Assembly (NCBI GenBank): GCA_964383675.1
Contig: CAYLHX010000002.1
Span: forward strand, 19,896 to 83,895
DNA: 64,000 bases
Origin: CAYLHX01 sp964383675
GTDB taxonomy: Bacteria; Patescibacteriota; Gracilibacteria; UBA1369; LOWO2-01-FULL-3
Direction of reading: 5' to 3'
Shown here: positions 44,246 through 52,936 of the stretch, one piece after another
How positions within the stretch are numbered: the stretch's first letter is position 1
Layout: each line of letters starts with the position of its first letter
Position numbers and translations under genes: made by a program
The notes under the pieces: generated by a model
What the model was told of the DNA's origin: nothing
Seen by the model: only the letters and a program-made list of their open reading frames with translations
Database searches by the model: none

Positions 44246-45019
44246 ATGAATATTGTTGAAAGGCGGGTTCCTGAAAGTACTCCGGTAAATGATTTTTCTA
44301 GAGTTATTGATGAAGAAGGGCTTGCTGAGGAGGTGGAGCAGGGAAATTTGTTATTGCTGCGAGGTTTTAAGGCGAAGAGTCCTCCAGGTTTTGGTGTTGT
44401 GTCGGCTACTTTGCCTAAAGCCAATAGATGGCATTATGATCCTGTGAGGAGATTGCCGTTGGCAAGTGAAAAAGGTGCGGAGGCTGATTACCGAAGATAT
44501 ATTTATAGCGTTGTTGATATTCGTTCTCGCATCTCTTTATTGGCTTTTGCGGGCCAGAGGGCTGCAAGGGAGGAACCAACACAATTTGTAAGACGAGAGG
44601 ATTTTGAAAAGCATGCAGAGGGCTTTGTTGATGAATTGCGCTTTGACACTCGTGAAGACATTTTAGCCATTGTACAAGAGATTATAAGAATTTTGGAGGA
44701 AGGGTATAAATTTAGAGAATTTAGTGAGGTCTTACTGTCCGGGGGGGGCGGTATAGATTCCTTGAGGAGTGCTGTATTTGCTGAAGTGGCCTTACTAAGG
44801 TTTGCTTACGCTTCTTATAGTCCGGAAGAGGTGGAAGCCATGCTTGAACCTTTTAACGAGCGTCTAGACTTGTATAGTCACAAATGGGAACCCGGCGATG
44901 CCGTGTTATTTTCAAATCGATTTTTATTGCATCGCAGAGGCGGAGTGGGATTTAAGGGGCAGGGATTTCTTTCTTTTAATAGTTTTATGTCCGGTACGAG
45001 GAATATTGACAGGGCTTAA
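44246..45019 (+). CDS. TauD/TfdA-like Fe(II)/2-oxoglutarate dioxygenase
   Basis: 257 residues from ATG 44246 (a longer in-frame start exists at 44210). The jelly-roll iron ligands are plausible: H63-x-D65 in RWHYDP and distal His229 in LLHRRGG, with Arg230 for 2-oxoglutarate. WEPGDAVLFSNRFLLHRR is close to the TauD motif W-x-x-G-D-x-x-x-x-x-N. The substrate could be a sulphonate, an amino acid or a peptide. It precedes the sigma54-type activator gene and ends inside that gene's promoter. Confidence 0.68.
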   Translation: MNIVERRVPESTPVNDFSRVIDEEGLAEEVEQGNLLLLRGFKAKSPPGFGVVSATLPKANRWHYDPVRRLPLASEKGAEADYRRYIYSVVDIRSRISLLAFAGQRAAREEPTQFVRREDFEKHAEGFVDELRFDTREDILAIVQEIIRILEEGYKFREFSEVLLSGGGGIDSLRSAVFAEVALLRFAYASYSPEEVEAMLEPFNERLDLYSHKWEPGDAVLFSNRFLLHRRGGVGFKGQGFLSFNSFMSGTRNIDRA

Positions 45020-45034
45020 ATCTTTACTTATATA
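45006..45034 (+). promoter_or_regulatory. Promoter of the sigma54-type activator gene
   Basis: Consensus TTGACA (45006-45011), 17 bp, TATATA (45029-45034). The -35 box covers the last codons of the dioxygenase gene. The predicted leader is about 35 nt. Confidence 0.7.
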
Positions 45035-45075
45035 GATTTTATGCTAGGGTGGTGTACTAAATAATTGTTTGTGCT

Positions 45076-46344
45076 ATGCCAGAATCTTTGATTCAAAGAG
45101 ATTTCCCGATACCTATTGATTGTGTGCAGATCATTGAGAGTGCGGTGGGCAATTTTCCCACGCCACTTTGGTTGTCTGATGGTCGTAGTAACAAGTCTTT
45201 GCAAAGGCTACAGGACTCTTTTTCGACAATGATGCGGCGGGTACGTGATGGTGAAGAGGTGCCATGGAAGGAGTTGTGTGCTTTGAGGATGACTTTTCAT
45301 GGCCTAAGAGAGAAATTTTATGGAATTGATAAGATTCAGGTGATTGAAAGGGTTATTGATGAGTGCTTGGAGAGGATAGAGGATGTGTTGGCCGGTAGCG
45401 GGGTAGAGAGGGAAAAGATGGTGGTGCAGGTTGGTAGAGAGAGTTTAATTTTTGTCAGTTCGGAGATGCAAAGAGTTGTTGATTTGGCCAGACGGGTGGC
45501 CAGAGAAGATTTTTCGGTATTGATACATGGTGAAACCGGTACGGGTAAGGAGCTTGTTGCCGGGCTGCTGCACTATGAATCTCCAAACAGAAGTAAACAG
45601 CCTTTAAAAGCTATCAATTGTGCTGCTTTGCCGGCTGAATTGCTGGAGAGCCAGTTGTTTGGTTATAAGAAAGGTGCTTTTACCGGTGCGGTCAGAGACA
45701 CACCGGGTTTACTTGATGCCGTGGGTGAGGGGACTTTATTTTTGGATGAGGTTGGCGAAATGGATATAGGCTTGCAGGCTAAATTGTTAAGAGCTCTTCA
45801 GGAAAGACGGTTTAGAATGGTGGGCGATCCCAATGGTGAAAGGGAATTTAGAGGACGAGTTGTAGCGGCTACCAATGTAGATTTGGAGCATGCTATTAAT
45901 TCACAGGGGGCTTTTCGCTCCGATTTATATTATCGGCTTGCTCAATTTACAATTGATGTACCGGCACTTAGAGAGAGAAGAGCGGATATAGAAGTTTTGG
46001 TAGAGTTTTTTCTGGATAAGTTGTCTCCGAAAGCTACACTTACCCGGTCGGCAAAGAGGAAGTTGATGGATTATCCTTTTCCGGGCAATGTTCGAGAGTT
46101 GGAAAATATTTTAAAACGTGCTCATATTTTAGCTTCACTATATGATTTCGATGACGAGGTTTTGATTGATGATGAGCACGTAGAGTTGCCCCGTTTGATT
46201 GCGACCAGTAATAATCATTCCGCTGATAAGGGAAATGCTGCTTTGGAGCAGCAAGTTGTTGAATTGGCCGAGAGAGTTAGAAGTTTGGAGGAGGCTTTAC
46301 TGGGAGGTGTCGAGACAAAGAAGGGGAAGTTGGAAGCAATCTAA
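45076..46344 (+). CDS. Sigma54-type AAA+ activator lacking an HTH domain
   Basis: 422 residues. The central AAA+ domain is complete: Walker A GETGTGKE (152-159), GAFTGA (200-205), which contacts sigma54, Walker B GTLFLDEVGE (219-228) and the arginine-finger segment FRSDLYYRL. The N-terminus (1-120) is helical and not a response-regulator, PAS or GAF domain. The C-terminus ends in a coiled coil with no Fis-type HTH, so it does not bind enhancers in the usual way. rpoN is not in this window. Confidence 0.87.
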   Translation: MPESLIQRDFPIPIDCVQIIESAVGNFPTPLWLSDGRSNKSLQRLQDSFSTMMRRVRDGEEVPWKELCALRMTFHGLREKFYGIDKIQVIERVIDECLERIEDVLAGSGVEREKMVVQVGRESLIFVSSEMQRVVDLARRVAREDFSVLIHGETGTGKELVAGLLHYESPNRSKQPLKAINCAALPAELLESQLFGYKKGAFTGAVRDTPGLLDAVGEGTLFLDEVGEMDIGLQAKLLRALQERRFRMVGDPNGEREFRGRVVAATNVDLEHAINSQGAFRSDLYYRLAQFTIDVPALRERRADIEVLVEFFLDKLSPKATLTRSAKRKLMDYPFPGNVRELENILKRAHILASLYDFDDEVLIDDEHVELPRLIATSNNHSADKGNAALEQQVVELAERVRSLEEALLGGVETKKGKLEAI

Positions 46345-46428
46345 TTGCCTGTTTTGTAAAGTCTATTTTCTATGGCATCACTCTTTTCGCTGTGCTAAAT
46401 TTTTAGAAATTTTTAACCTCATTTTTTC

Positions 46429-46833
46429 ATGATCGAAGACAAAATAAAACTTATCTTAAAAGAAATAAGCGATTTAAGGCAGGACTTGAAGGCGGTAAAA
46501 TCTGAGATTAAAAAAGAGGAGAAGATTGAGGATGAACAGTATGTGCAGCTCAAGAAGGCCTATAAGGAATTGCGTGAGCAGATCAAGGATTTGGAGACCG
46601 ATAGGGAAAACGAGTTGGCTGAAGATGATAATTACAACAACCTGAGAAAGATCCGTCTGGAAAAAGAAGAGGAATTGGCGCATGCGCGGGAAAAACTTTT
46701 TGAAAATCTTGAGAAACTACCGAAAAAGGCTTTTGATATGTCACTGGATACAGAGGAGGGAAATGTTCGTGTCCAGGTGATTCCGGATATGCGTATCTTT
46801 ATGAACGGCAAAGAAGAGAAGAAGAACCTGTAA
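46429..46833 (+). CDS. Hypothetical coiled-coil protein
   Basis: 134 residues. Residues 1-95 form continuous heptads rich in Lys and Glu (LILKEISDLRQDLKAVKSEI...). The C-terminal 35 residues (MSLDTEEGNVRVQVIPDMRIFMNG) look beta-stranded. No family recognised. It lies 84 bp after the activator gene and abuts convergent typA (the next base is the typA stop). Confidence 0.6.
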   Translation: MIEDKIKLILKEISDLRQDLKAVKSEIKKEEKIEDEQYVQLKKAYKELREQIKDLETDRENELAEDDNYNNLRKIRLEKEEELAHAREKLFENLEKLPKKAFDMSLDTEEGNVRVQVIPDMRIFMNGKEEKKNL

Positions 46834-48630
46834 TTACTGTTTCGACCTTTTTCTCTCGTGTTCTTTCAAGAACTTTTTGCGTAAACGGATGTTTTTGGGT
46901 GTGATCTCAACGTATTCATCGCTCTTGATGTATTCGATGGCCTTTTCCAAGGTGATAGGGGAGATGGGCGTGAGTGTTAAGGCCTCGTCGGAACCGGAGG
47001 CTCGTACGTTAGTGAGCTTCTTGTTTTTTGTGGCGTTGACTGTAAGATCGCTGCCCTGGTTGTGTTCACCGATGATCATTCCTTCGTAGATTTCAGTGGC
47101 CGGTACCACAAAAAGTGGACCTCTTTCCTGAAGTTTCCAGAGAGCGTAGGCCATGGTTGAGCCGGTTTCGCCGGATATCATTGAGCCTACGGTGCGTTTT
47201 TCGATTGGTCCGGTGTGTGGCGCGAAATGATCGAAGGCGTGATAAAGAGTTCCTTCTCCGCGGGTTAAGACCAAGAATAATGATCTAAAACCTAAAAGTC
47301 CGCGAGTGGGTACTTCGAATTCAATTAGGGTGTTGCCATTTTCCGACTTCATTTCAATCATTTGTCCTTTGCGTTTTCCTAAAGCTTGAATTACCGCGCC
47401 TGCGGATTCGTCCGGTACATTGATGACCACGTTCTCGATCGGTTCATGTTTTTGACCGTCGATCTCGCGCATTACCACTTCCGGTTGTGAGATTTGCAGT
47501 TCAAAGCCCTCGCGGCGCATGGTTTCAATTAAAACGGCAATGTGCATTTCGCCGCGGCCGTAAACCTTTATGGAGTCGCTATTGGCTTGCTGTTCTATTT
47601 TTAACCCCACGTTGGTTTCGATTTCTTTTTCCAGGCGGTCTTTGATGTGTCGGCTGGTGACATAGTCACCTTCTTTTCCAGCAAAAGGAGAGTCGTTTAC
47701 CATGAACTCAATCGCCAGGGCCGGTGGGTCGACTTTTATGGCCGGTAGAGCTTCTGTATTGGCATCGGTGGTTATAGTTTCACCCACATAGATGTCCGGT
47801 AGGCCGGCAATAGCCACGATGTCTCCGGCAACGGCCTCGGGGGCCTCAACTTGCTCCATTCCTTCGAATGTAAAGAGCTTGGCCACTTTTCCGCTACGCT
47901 TTTCTCCTTCGGAATTTATTATTGTGACACTTTGGTTGGCTTTTAAAGTACCTTCATAAACTCTGCCCACGGCAATGCGTCCAAGAAAATTATTGTAGGA
48001 AAGATTGGCGGGTTGCATTTTGAATGGTGCTTCTTTGTTGCCGGTTGCGGCAGGAACCTGCTCCAGAATGAAATCTAGCAGGGGAGTGATGTCTTTGTGC
48101 TCATCTTCCAGGTTGCGAATAGCTACACCCTGTTTAGCAATGGCATATATATAAGGGAAATCCAGTTGTTCGTCGGAGGCACCCAGCTTGGCGAAAAGAT
48201 CAAAGGTGAGGTTCACCACCTCATCGGGGCGAGCCATGGGTTTATCGATCTTGTTAATTACAACCAGAACTTTATGACCAAGTTCCAGTGATTTTTTAAG
48301 GACGAATTTGGTTTGTGGCATGGGGCCTTCGTAAGCATCCACAACTAAAACCACCGCGTCGACCGTACGCAAGACACGTTCAACCTCGGAGCCGAAATCG
48401 GCGTGGCCCGGGGTGTCGACAATGTTAATTTTTTTGCCTTTATAGGTGATTGCAGCATTTTTCGCGTAAATGGTGATTCCACGTTCTTTTTCTTGATCGT
48501 TACTGTCCATGGCTCTTTCTTCAATGCCTTTGTGAGTATTGAATTTTTCGCTGGCTTTAAGCAGGGCATCCACAAGAGTGGTTTTGCCGTGATCTACGTG
48601 GGCTACGATGGCGATATTGTGAATTTCCAT
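46834..48630 (-). CDS. typA: Translational GTPase TypA/BipA
   Basis: 598 residues. G1 AHVDHGKTTL, G3 DTPGHAD and G4 NKID are all intact. EF-G-like domains III and V and the TypA-specific C-terminal domain (LTNVRASGSDEALTLTPISP... KEHERKR) are present at normal length. A ribosome-associated GTPase involved in stress growth and 50S assembly. A promoter is plausible upstream (TTGTAT-17-TAAACT). Monocistronic and convergent with the coiled-coil gene. Confidence 0.96.
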   Translation of the reverse strand: MEIHNIAIVAHVDHGKTTLVDALLKASEKFNTHKGIEERAMDSNDQEKERGITIYAKNAAITYKGKKINIVDTPGHADFGSEVERVLRTVDAVVLVVDAYEGPMPQTKFVLKKSLELGHKVLVVINKIDKPMARPDEVVNLTFDLFAKLGASDEQLDFPYIYAIAKQGVAIRNLEDEHKDITPLLDFILEQVPAATGNKEAPFKMQPANLSYNNFLGRIAVGRVYEGTLKANQSVTIINSEGEKRSGKVAKLFTFEGMEQVEAPEAVAGDIVAIAGLPDIYVGETITTDANTEALPAIKVDPPALAIEFMVNDSPFAGKEGDYVTSRHIKDRLEKEIETNVGLKIEQQANSDSIKVYGRGEMHIAVLIETMRREGFELQISQPEVVMREIDGQKHEPIENVVINVPDESAGAVIQALGKRKGQMIEMKSENGNTLIEFEVPTRGLLGFRSLFLVLTRGEGTLYHAFDHFAPHTGPIEKRTVGSMISGETGSTMAYALWKLQERGPLFVVPATEIYEGMIIGEHNQGSDLTVNATKNKKLTNVRASGSDEALTLTPISPITLEKAIEYIKSDEYVEITPKNIRLRKKFLKEHERKRSKQ

Positions 48631-48738
48631 TGGTATGTTTTGCTATTAGGTTCAAATCTCGGTGAGTTTACAGATAATGTTAGTAAAATACAATCTAATT
48701 ATGTATAATCGGCCTCGTTGATTTATTAAAACTAAGAT

Positions 48739-49095
48739 ATGACTCATTACGTTTGCAAAGGGGGCTGTGGCGGTGTCTTGGAGGAGATTGGAGTTTGTGA
48801 GACCGAAGGGTGTTCAAAGCAATGGGAGCTTATGGAAGAGTGTGATTGTGTGGACGGCAAGCACGGTGAAGCTGCAAGCCAGGGACTTGTTGTAAAAGAC
48901 AGCAACGGCACTGTTTTACAGGATGGCGATAATGTGGTTTTAATTAAGGACTTAACACTGCGCGGTTCCTCAAAAACTTTTAAGCGCGGTACTAAAGCCA
49001 CAAATATTAAGCTTACCGATAATCCCGAGGAGGTTGATTGTAAGCTTGAAGGGATGGCTATCGTTCTCCGGGTAGAGTTTTTGAAGAAAATTTAG
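48739..49095 (+). CDS. PhnA/YjdM-domain protein with variant Cys-rich N-terminus
   Basis: 118 residues. The C-terminal half is the PhnA/YjdM domain: VKDSNGTVLQDGDNVVLIKD and KRGTKATNIKLTD. The N-terminus has seven cysteines (CKGGCGG, CETEGC, ECDC) and ends with DGKHGEA. This is a different zinc-binding module from the usual YjdM ribbon. Despite the name, YjdM has no proven role in phosphonate use. A TATAAT lies at 48704-48709. Confidence 0.8.
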   Translation: MTHYVCKGGCGGVLEEIGVCETEGCSKQWELMEECDCVDGKHGEAASQGLVVKDSNGTVLQDGDNVVLIKDLTLRGSSKTFKRGTKATNIKLTDNPEEVDCKLEGMAIVLRVEFLKKI

Positions 49096-49149
49096 CTTGT
49101 TTTCAGTTTGTCTATAACATATAGTCTTTTCTTCTTTTTATTCTATGTT

Positions 49150-50103
49150 ATGGACAAAACGCCTAGAGCCGGACTTTCGCGTGAAGTAATGGGTGGTAAA
49201 GTATTAGCTATAACCGACCAGCTTGCTGATGGATCGCTTGAGGTTGATGATTTGATGGACAAGGTTATCGAGACTTTGGAGGAGACAAATTTGGCTGCAG
49301 GACATGCTTTAAGGCTTACTCCACAGAGAGCGGAAATTGTTTTGTTGGAAGGCCTTTTGGTGGACGCATTTTTGAATGATTTTGTTTCAACTTCGACAGT
49401 TGGTGGGGAAGTTTTTTTATATGATCCTAAAGATTCCCGCTTTGCAAGTTTTCCTGAATTGATTCAAGGGGAAAGTCCATTTTCTAGATTAAAAGACGTA
49501 CTTTACCACTCATTGCATGTGGCTTTGTCTCGATTTGTTGCTAAATTGAAGAGCGGAGAAGCGGATAGTGCTCTTTTGAATCAGGCCTTTGAGCGTTATC
49601 GTCTGGTTAGTAACTCCGGCAACTTGTCATATATTAAATCGGCGTTGGATGCTCCCGCGGTAAATATCCCCGGGATTTTGGAGTTGGTTCCTGTTTTGAC
49701 AAGTGGAGTTGTTAAGCCTGATGCCGGCGATTTCGCGGAAATAGCCAGGAGCAGTTTTTCGTTACTTAGAGCTCTTACCTCGTTAAGCACCAGAGAATTT
49801 GGTGAAGCGACAATTCCGATTAAAGGAACTGATCGTACAATTCTTAATCCCGAAGCTTTTATTTATCGTCCAAAAATCAGGGCGGTTTGTCCTTACTCCG
49901 GTGCTGTTATTGCTGCTGGATTAGGTTCAATAAAATTTTCTCAAGATATTCAAGAGAGAATTAAAGATGTTGCTCGAAAATCAACTGATGTTGTCGTACG
50001 GTGCCCCTCGATTTATCCAGTAAAGGGAGCTGTTCCTTTGCAGGTTTTTTATGAATTTGTTCTTAAAGCCGTGGAGAAACATATATATCCATTGTATATT
50101 TGA
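49150..50103 (+). CDS. Hypothetical protein, no recognised domain
   Basis: 317 residues from ATG 49150; the ATG at 49108 would add a hydrophobic stretch that overlaps likely promoter sequence. It is soluble and largely helical. The C-terminal third (RAVCPYSGAVIAAG, VVRCPSIYPVKGAVPLQVFYEF) has two Cys-Pro elements that could bind a metal. No paralogue in the window. Terminator directly after it. Confidence 0.6.
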   Translation: MDKTPRAGLSREVMGGKVLAITDQLADGSLEVDDLMDKVIETLEETNLAAGHALRLTPQRAEIVLLEGLLVDAFLNDFVSTSTVGGEVFLYDPKDSRFASFPELIQGESPFSRLKDVLYHSLHVALSRFVAKLKSGEADSALLNQAFERYRLVSNSGNLSYIKSALDAPAVNIPGILELVPVLTSGVVKPDAGDFAEIARSSFSLLRALTSLSTREFGEATIPIKGTDRTILNPEAFIYRPKIRAVCPYSGAVIAAGLGSIKFSQDIQERIKDVARKSTDVVVRCPSIYPVKGAVPLQVFYEFVLKAVEKHIYPLYI

Positions 50104-50131
50104 CTTTGTTTGACTTTGAGGGCGGTTTGAA

Positions 50132-50158
50132 AAAAGTTCTCCCTGGGGGAGAACTTTT
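50132..50158 (+). terminator. Intrinsic terminator
   Basis: A 12-bp perfect stem AAAAGTTCTCCC / GGGAGAACTTTT with a TGG loop, 28 bp after the 317-residue gene. The A/T arms make it bidirectional, so it may also end the DUF1905 transcript. Confidence 0.85.
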
Positions 50159-50195
50159 CTGTCAGAATCGAACCGAATGGTTGAGGCGGTGAGAT

Positions 50196-50504
50196 CTAGA
50201 ACCTGTCTATTTGGATTTTAAGGATTAGTGTTATTTCGTCACCTTCTTTAACTTGTTCTTTTTTTCTTACTTCAAGCTTGAGTGGTAAGATATAGGCCCC
50301 TATTTTTTTATCAGGGAAGATAGAGGTTTTCCAGTTGGTATTGCCTAGTTTTACGTCAACCGGTAGAGAGCCCCAGCCACGCGCTATGTCTCCAAAGTTT
50401 TCTTTTAATTCTGCGGATAATTCTTTGGGCAAGGTTACAAAATGCCAGGCGGCCATGCCTTGGTAGAGCCAAACTTTTGCTTGGAATTTATATTGATGCG
50501 ACAT
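50196..50504 (-). CDS. DUF1905-domain protein
   Basis: 102 residues. It shows the DUF1905 pattern: KVWLYQGMAAWHFVTLPKEL, RGWGSLPVDVKLGNTNWKTS and YILPLKLEVRKKE. Function unknown. It follows the Smr gene by 14 bp in the same direction, and both follow the ABC-F gene. Confidence 0.85.
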   Translation of the reverse strand: MSHQYKFQAKVWLYQGMAAWHFVTLPKELSAELKENFGDIARGWGSLPVDVKLGNTNWKTSIFPDKKIGAYILPLKLEVRKKEQVKEGDEITLILKIQIDRF

Positions 50505-50518
50505 TATTTGCGATGAAG

Positions 50519-50857
50519 TTAATTATCCGTTGTGGTGAGAATTACCTCTAAGGTTCCCGACCCGCCGCGATCACTACGGCCTTCGTAGACGCGTGACACA
50601 TTCGGGTGTTCCGTTAGATATTTTTTCAGAAATGGCTTTATGATTGGCATTCCTTTTTTCGAGTGGAGTCCTTTTCCGGTAATAAAAAGTATTTTTGTAA
50701 GCTTTCTGCGCAGACATTTTTCCAGAAACTCATCACAGTGGTATTTCATGTCACTTGTTTTTAGTGGCCCCAGGTTGTGAAAGTCGAATTCAGCTTCTGG
50801 CTTGCTGAGATTATCGTATTTGTTGATCTTTTTTGCTTTTTCCTTTTTGCGTGCCAT
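50519..50857 (-). CDS. Small MutS-related (Smr) domain protein
   Basis: 112 residues. The stand-alone Smr domain has FDFHNLG (a variant of LDLHG), ITGKGLHS and the C-terminal GGSGTLEVIL. Smr domains are nucleases acting on stalled translation complexes or DNA junctions. A basic N-terminus (ARKKEKAKKINK) fits nucleic-acid binding. It lies 12 bp downstream of the ABC-F ribosome factor; a shared ribosome rescue role is a reasonable inference. Confidence 0.87.
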   Translation of the reverse strand: MARKKEKAKKINKYDNLSKPEAEFDFHNLGPLKTSDMKYHCDEFLEKCLRRKLTKILFITGKGLHSKKGMPIIKPFLKKYLTEHPNVSRVYEGRSDRGGSGTLEVILTTTDN

Positions 50858-50869
50858 GATTTTGCTTGA

Positions 50870-52636
50870 TTATGAAACGATCTCTAATTCATTTTCCAGT
50901 GCCATCCACTGTTCTTCACTTTGATAAATTTCTTTTTGAATTTCCGCTAAGCGCTCGGTTTTTTCTTTGGAAAATTGTGTAAAATTTTCTTCAAACCATT
51001 GCAGTATACTTGCTTTTTCTTCTTCCAGTTTGGCGATATTTCTTTCGATATTTAATAGCTTTTTCTTAATTTCTTTAACTTTCATCTGTTGTTCTTTGCG
51101 TTCATTTTTGTCGAGGTTTGTTTCCGGTTTTTCTGGTATCCCCAAGTCTTTTTCAATGTCTTGCTGTAAATGATAAACATACTCCTCATAGTTATGATTA
51201 TAACGTTTTACCGTACCGTTTTTAACTTCAATAATGCCGTTGGCGATAGTTTCAACAAAGGTGCGGTTATGGCTTACAAAAATCACTGTAACATTCGTCT
51301 GGCTTAAGGCCATCGCGAAGGCTTCGACCGTTTCGAAGTCCAAATGGTTAGTTGGTTCATCAAGTAAAATTACCTGATTCTTTTGTAATAAAATTTGTGC
51401 CAGACATAAGCGGGCTTTTTCGCCGCCACTCAAAACGGGAATCCTTTTATTCAACGCTTCGTCTTTGAATAAGAAGTTTCCGGCCATTTCGTAGATTGTC
51501 TGTTCGGAAATGTCAGTTGGCGCGACTCTTTTCAGGTAGGATTTTACGGTTTCATCAAAATTTAAAGTGGCGGGGACGTGTTGGGCGTAATAGGCGATTT
51601 GAATATTGTGTCCCCATTTATATGATCCGGCAAGTTTTTCAATTTCTCCGGCCAGTGTTTTTAGCAAAGTTGTTTTGCCTTGGCCATTATCCCCAAGTAC
51701 AGCGATTTTTTGGCCTCTCTCGATCTCTAAATTGATTTCTTTGGCGATGGATTTATTAGTATATCCGATTTCAAGATCCTCAATTTTTAGAGCGATGCCT
51801 TTTTTGTCTTCAATATCCGGAATATTGATATTGGTGGTGCCGAGAGGATGAGAAACTTCGATTGTTTTAAGTTTTTGAATTTGTTTCATCTTTGATTGAG
51901 CTTGCGAGGCTTTACTGGCCTTGGCACCAAATCTGTCTACGAATTTTTGCAGGTGTTTTTTTTCACGGTCAATCTTTGTATTGTATTTTTCAATCATCAG
52001 TAGCTGCTCTTCTTTGAATTGCAGATATTCCTGAATCGGACGGGGAAAAAGTGTTGTTTTTCCTTGCTCAATTTCCAGGGTTTCGTTGCAGGTTCTTTTT
52101 ATGAATTCCCGGTCGTGGGAAATGAGTAAAAAGCTTCCTTTGTAATTTTCCAGAAATTTTTCAAATAATATTTGAGTTGAAAGGTCGAGATAGTTGGTCG
52201 GTTCATCAAGGAGAAGGAGGTTTGGCTCTTTGAGAAGCATGGCAACGAGCTTAACTCGCATTTGATATCCGCCCGCCAATGAGGTAATGGGCGATAGGAG
52301 AAGGTCATTTTTGATTTGAAATCTTCCGGCAACTTTGCTGCATTCCCACTGCGCTTTTTGGCTTGTTCTCGTTAAAAAATCAATCACGGTTTCTGTGTCT
52401 TCGTACTCGTTATGTTGAGTTAAGTATCCTATTTTTGTTGATTCATGCACCTCAACTTTTCCTCCGTCAAAACTTTCTTCGCCGACAATAATTTTGAAGA
52501 GAGTTGATTTTCCGGCTCCATTTCTACCGATTACGCCGATTTTTTGCTGATTATTTACAACAAAATCAGCATTGTCCAAGATCACCTGAGGGCCGTATGT
52601 CTTGTGCAAACCGTTGACTTGTAAGAGAACTGACAT
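50870..52636 (-). CDS. ABC-F family ATPase (ribosome-associated)
   Basis: 588 residues with two ABC modules. Walker A GRNGAGKST (first) and GDNGQGKTT (second); signatures LAGGYQMRVKL (first, divergent) and LSGGEKARLCL (second); Walker B LLLLDEPTNYLDL and VILLDEPTNHLDF. The P-site tRNA-interaction motif linker (about 210-260) and a C-terminal coiled coil (about 510-585) are present. There is no membrane domain, hence ABC-F, affecting translation rather than transport. Which subtype (Uup, EttA-like, resistance) is not certain. Confidence 0.94.
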   Translation of the reverse strand: MSVLLQVNGLHKTYGPQVILDNADFVVNNQQKIGVIGRNGAGKSTLFKIIVGEESFDGGKVEVHESTKIGYLTQHNEYEDTETVIDFLTRTSQKAQWECSKVAGRFQIKNDLLLSPITSLAGGYQMRVKLVAMLLKEPNLLLLDEPTNYLDLSTQILFEKFLENYKGSFLLISHDREFIKRTCNETLEIEQGKTTLFPRPIQEYLQFKEEQLLMIEKYNTKIDREKKHLQKFVDRFGAKASKASQAQSKMKQIQKLKTIEVSHPLGTTNINIPDIEDKKGIALKIEDLEIGYTNKSIAKEINLEIERGQKIAVLGDNGQGKTTLLKTLAGEIEKLAGSYKWGHNIQIAYYAQHVPATLNFDETVKSYLKRVAPTDISEQTIYEMAGNFLFKDEALNKRIPVLSGGEKARLCLAQILLQKNQVILLDEPTNHLDFETVEAFAMALSQTNVTVIFVSHNRTFVETIANGIIEVKNGTVKRYNHNYEEYVYHLQQDIEKDLGIPEKPETNLDKNERKEQQMKVKEIKKKLLNIERNIAKLEEEKASILQWFEENFTQFSKEKTERLAEIQKEIYQSEEQWMALENELEIVS

Positions 52637-52648
52637 TGAGTGTATTTA

Positions 52649-52846
52649 TTACTGTTTCTTCCTTAAAATGCTGATTCCCGTAAAAATCATGAAAGCAAGG
52701 ACAAGGACTACCAGGCCGCTAAGCCACATTGGGACTTCCCAACTTGAAATGGTGAGTGGCCAGGAATTCACGAATCTTAGAAGGTGGAGTGTTCCCGCGA
52801 AAAGAAATATCGCCAGGGAGACGGAAATGAATGTATTTTGTTTCAT
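52649..52846 (-). CDS. Small two-helix membrane protein
   Basis: 65 residues: two hydrophobic helices (about 7-24 and 38-60) separated by a short polar loop, with a basic C-terminal RKK. No family known. It lies 12 bp upstream of the ABC-F gene, so is perhaps its first cistron. An extended -10 (TGC-TACAAT) is present about 25 nt upstream. Confidence 0.55.
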   Translation of the reverse strand: MKQNTFISVSLAIFLFAGTLHLLRFVNSWPLTISSWEVPMWLSGLVVLVLAFMIFTGISILRKKQ

Positions 52847-52936
52847 AAGATGGGGTTAGGTTGTCCTTATTGTAGCAGGAAATTAATTTATGGGCTCATC
52901 TTTCTAGCTAGCGGGGTGCGAAGACTCCTCTCTCCG

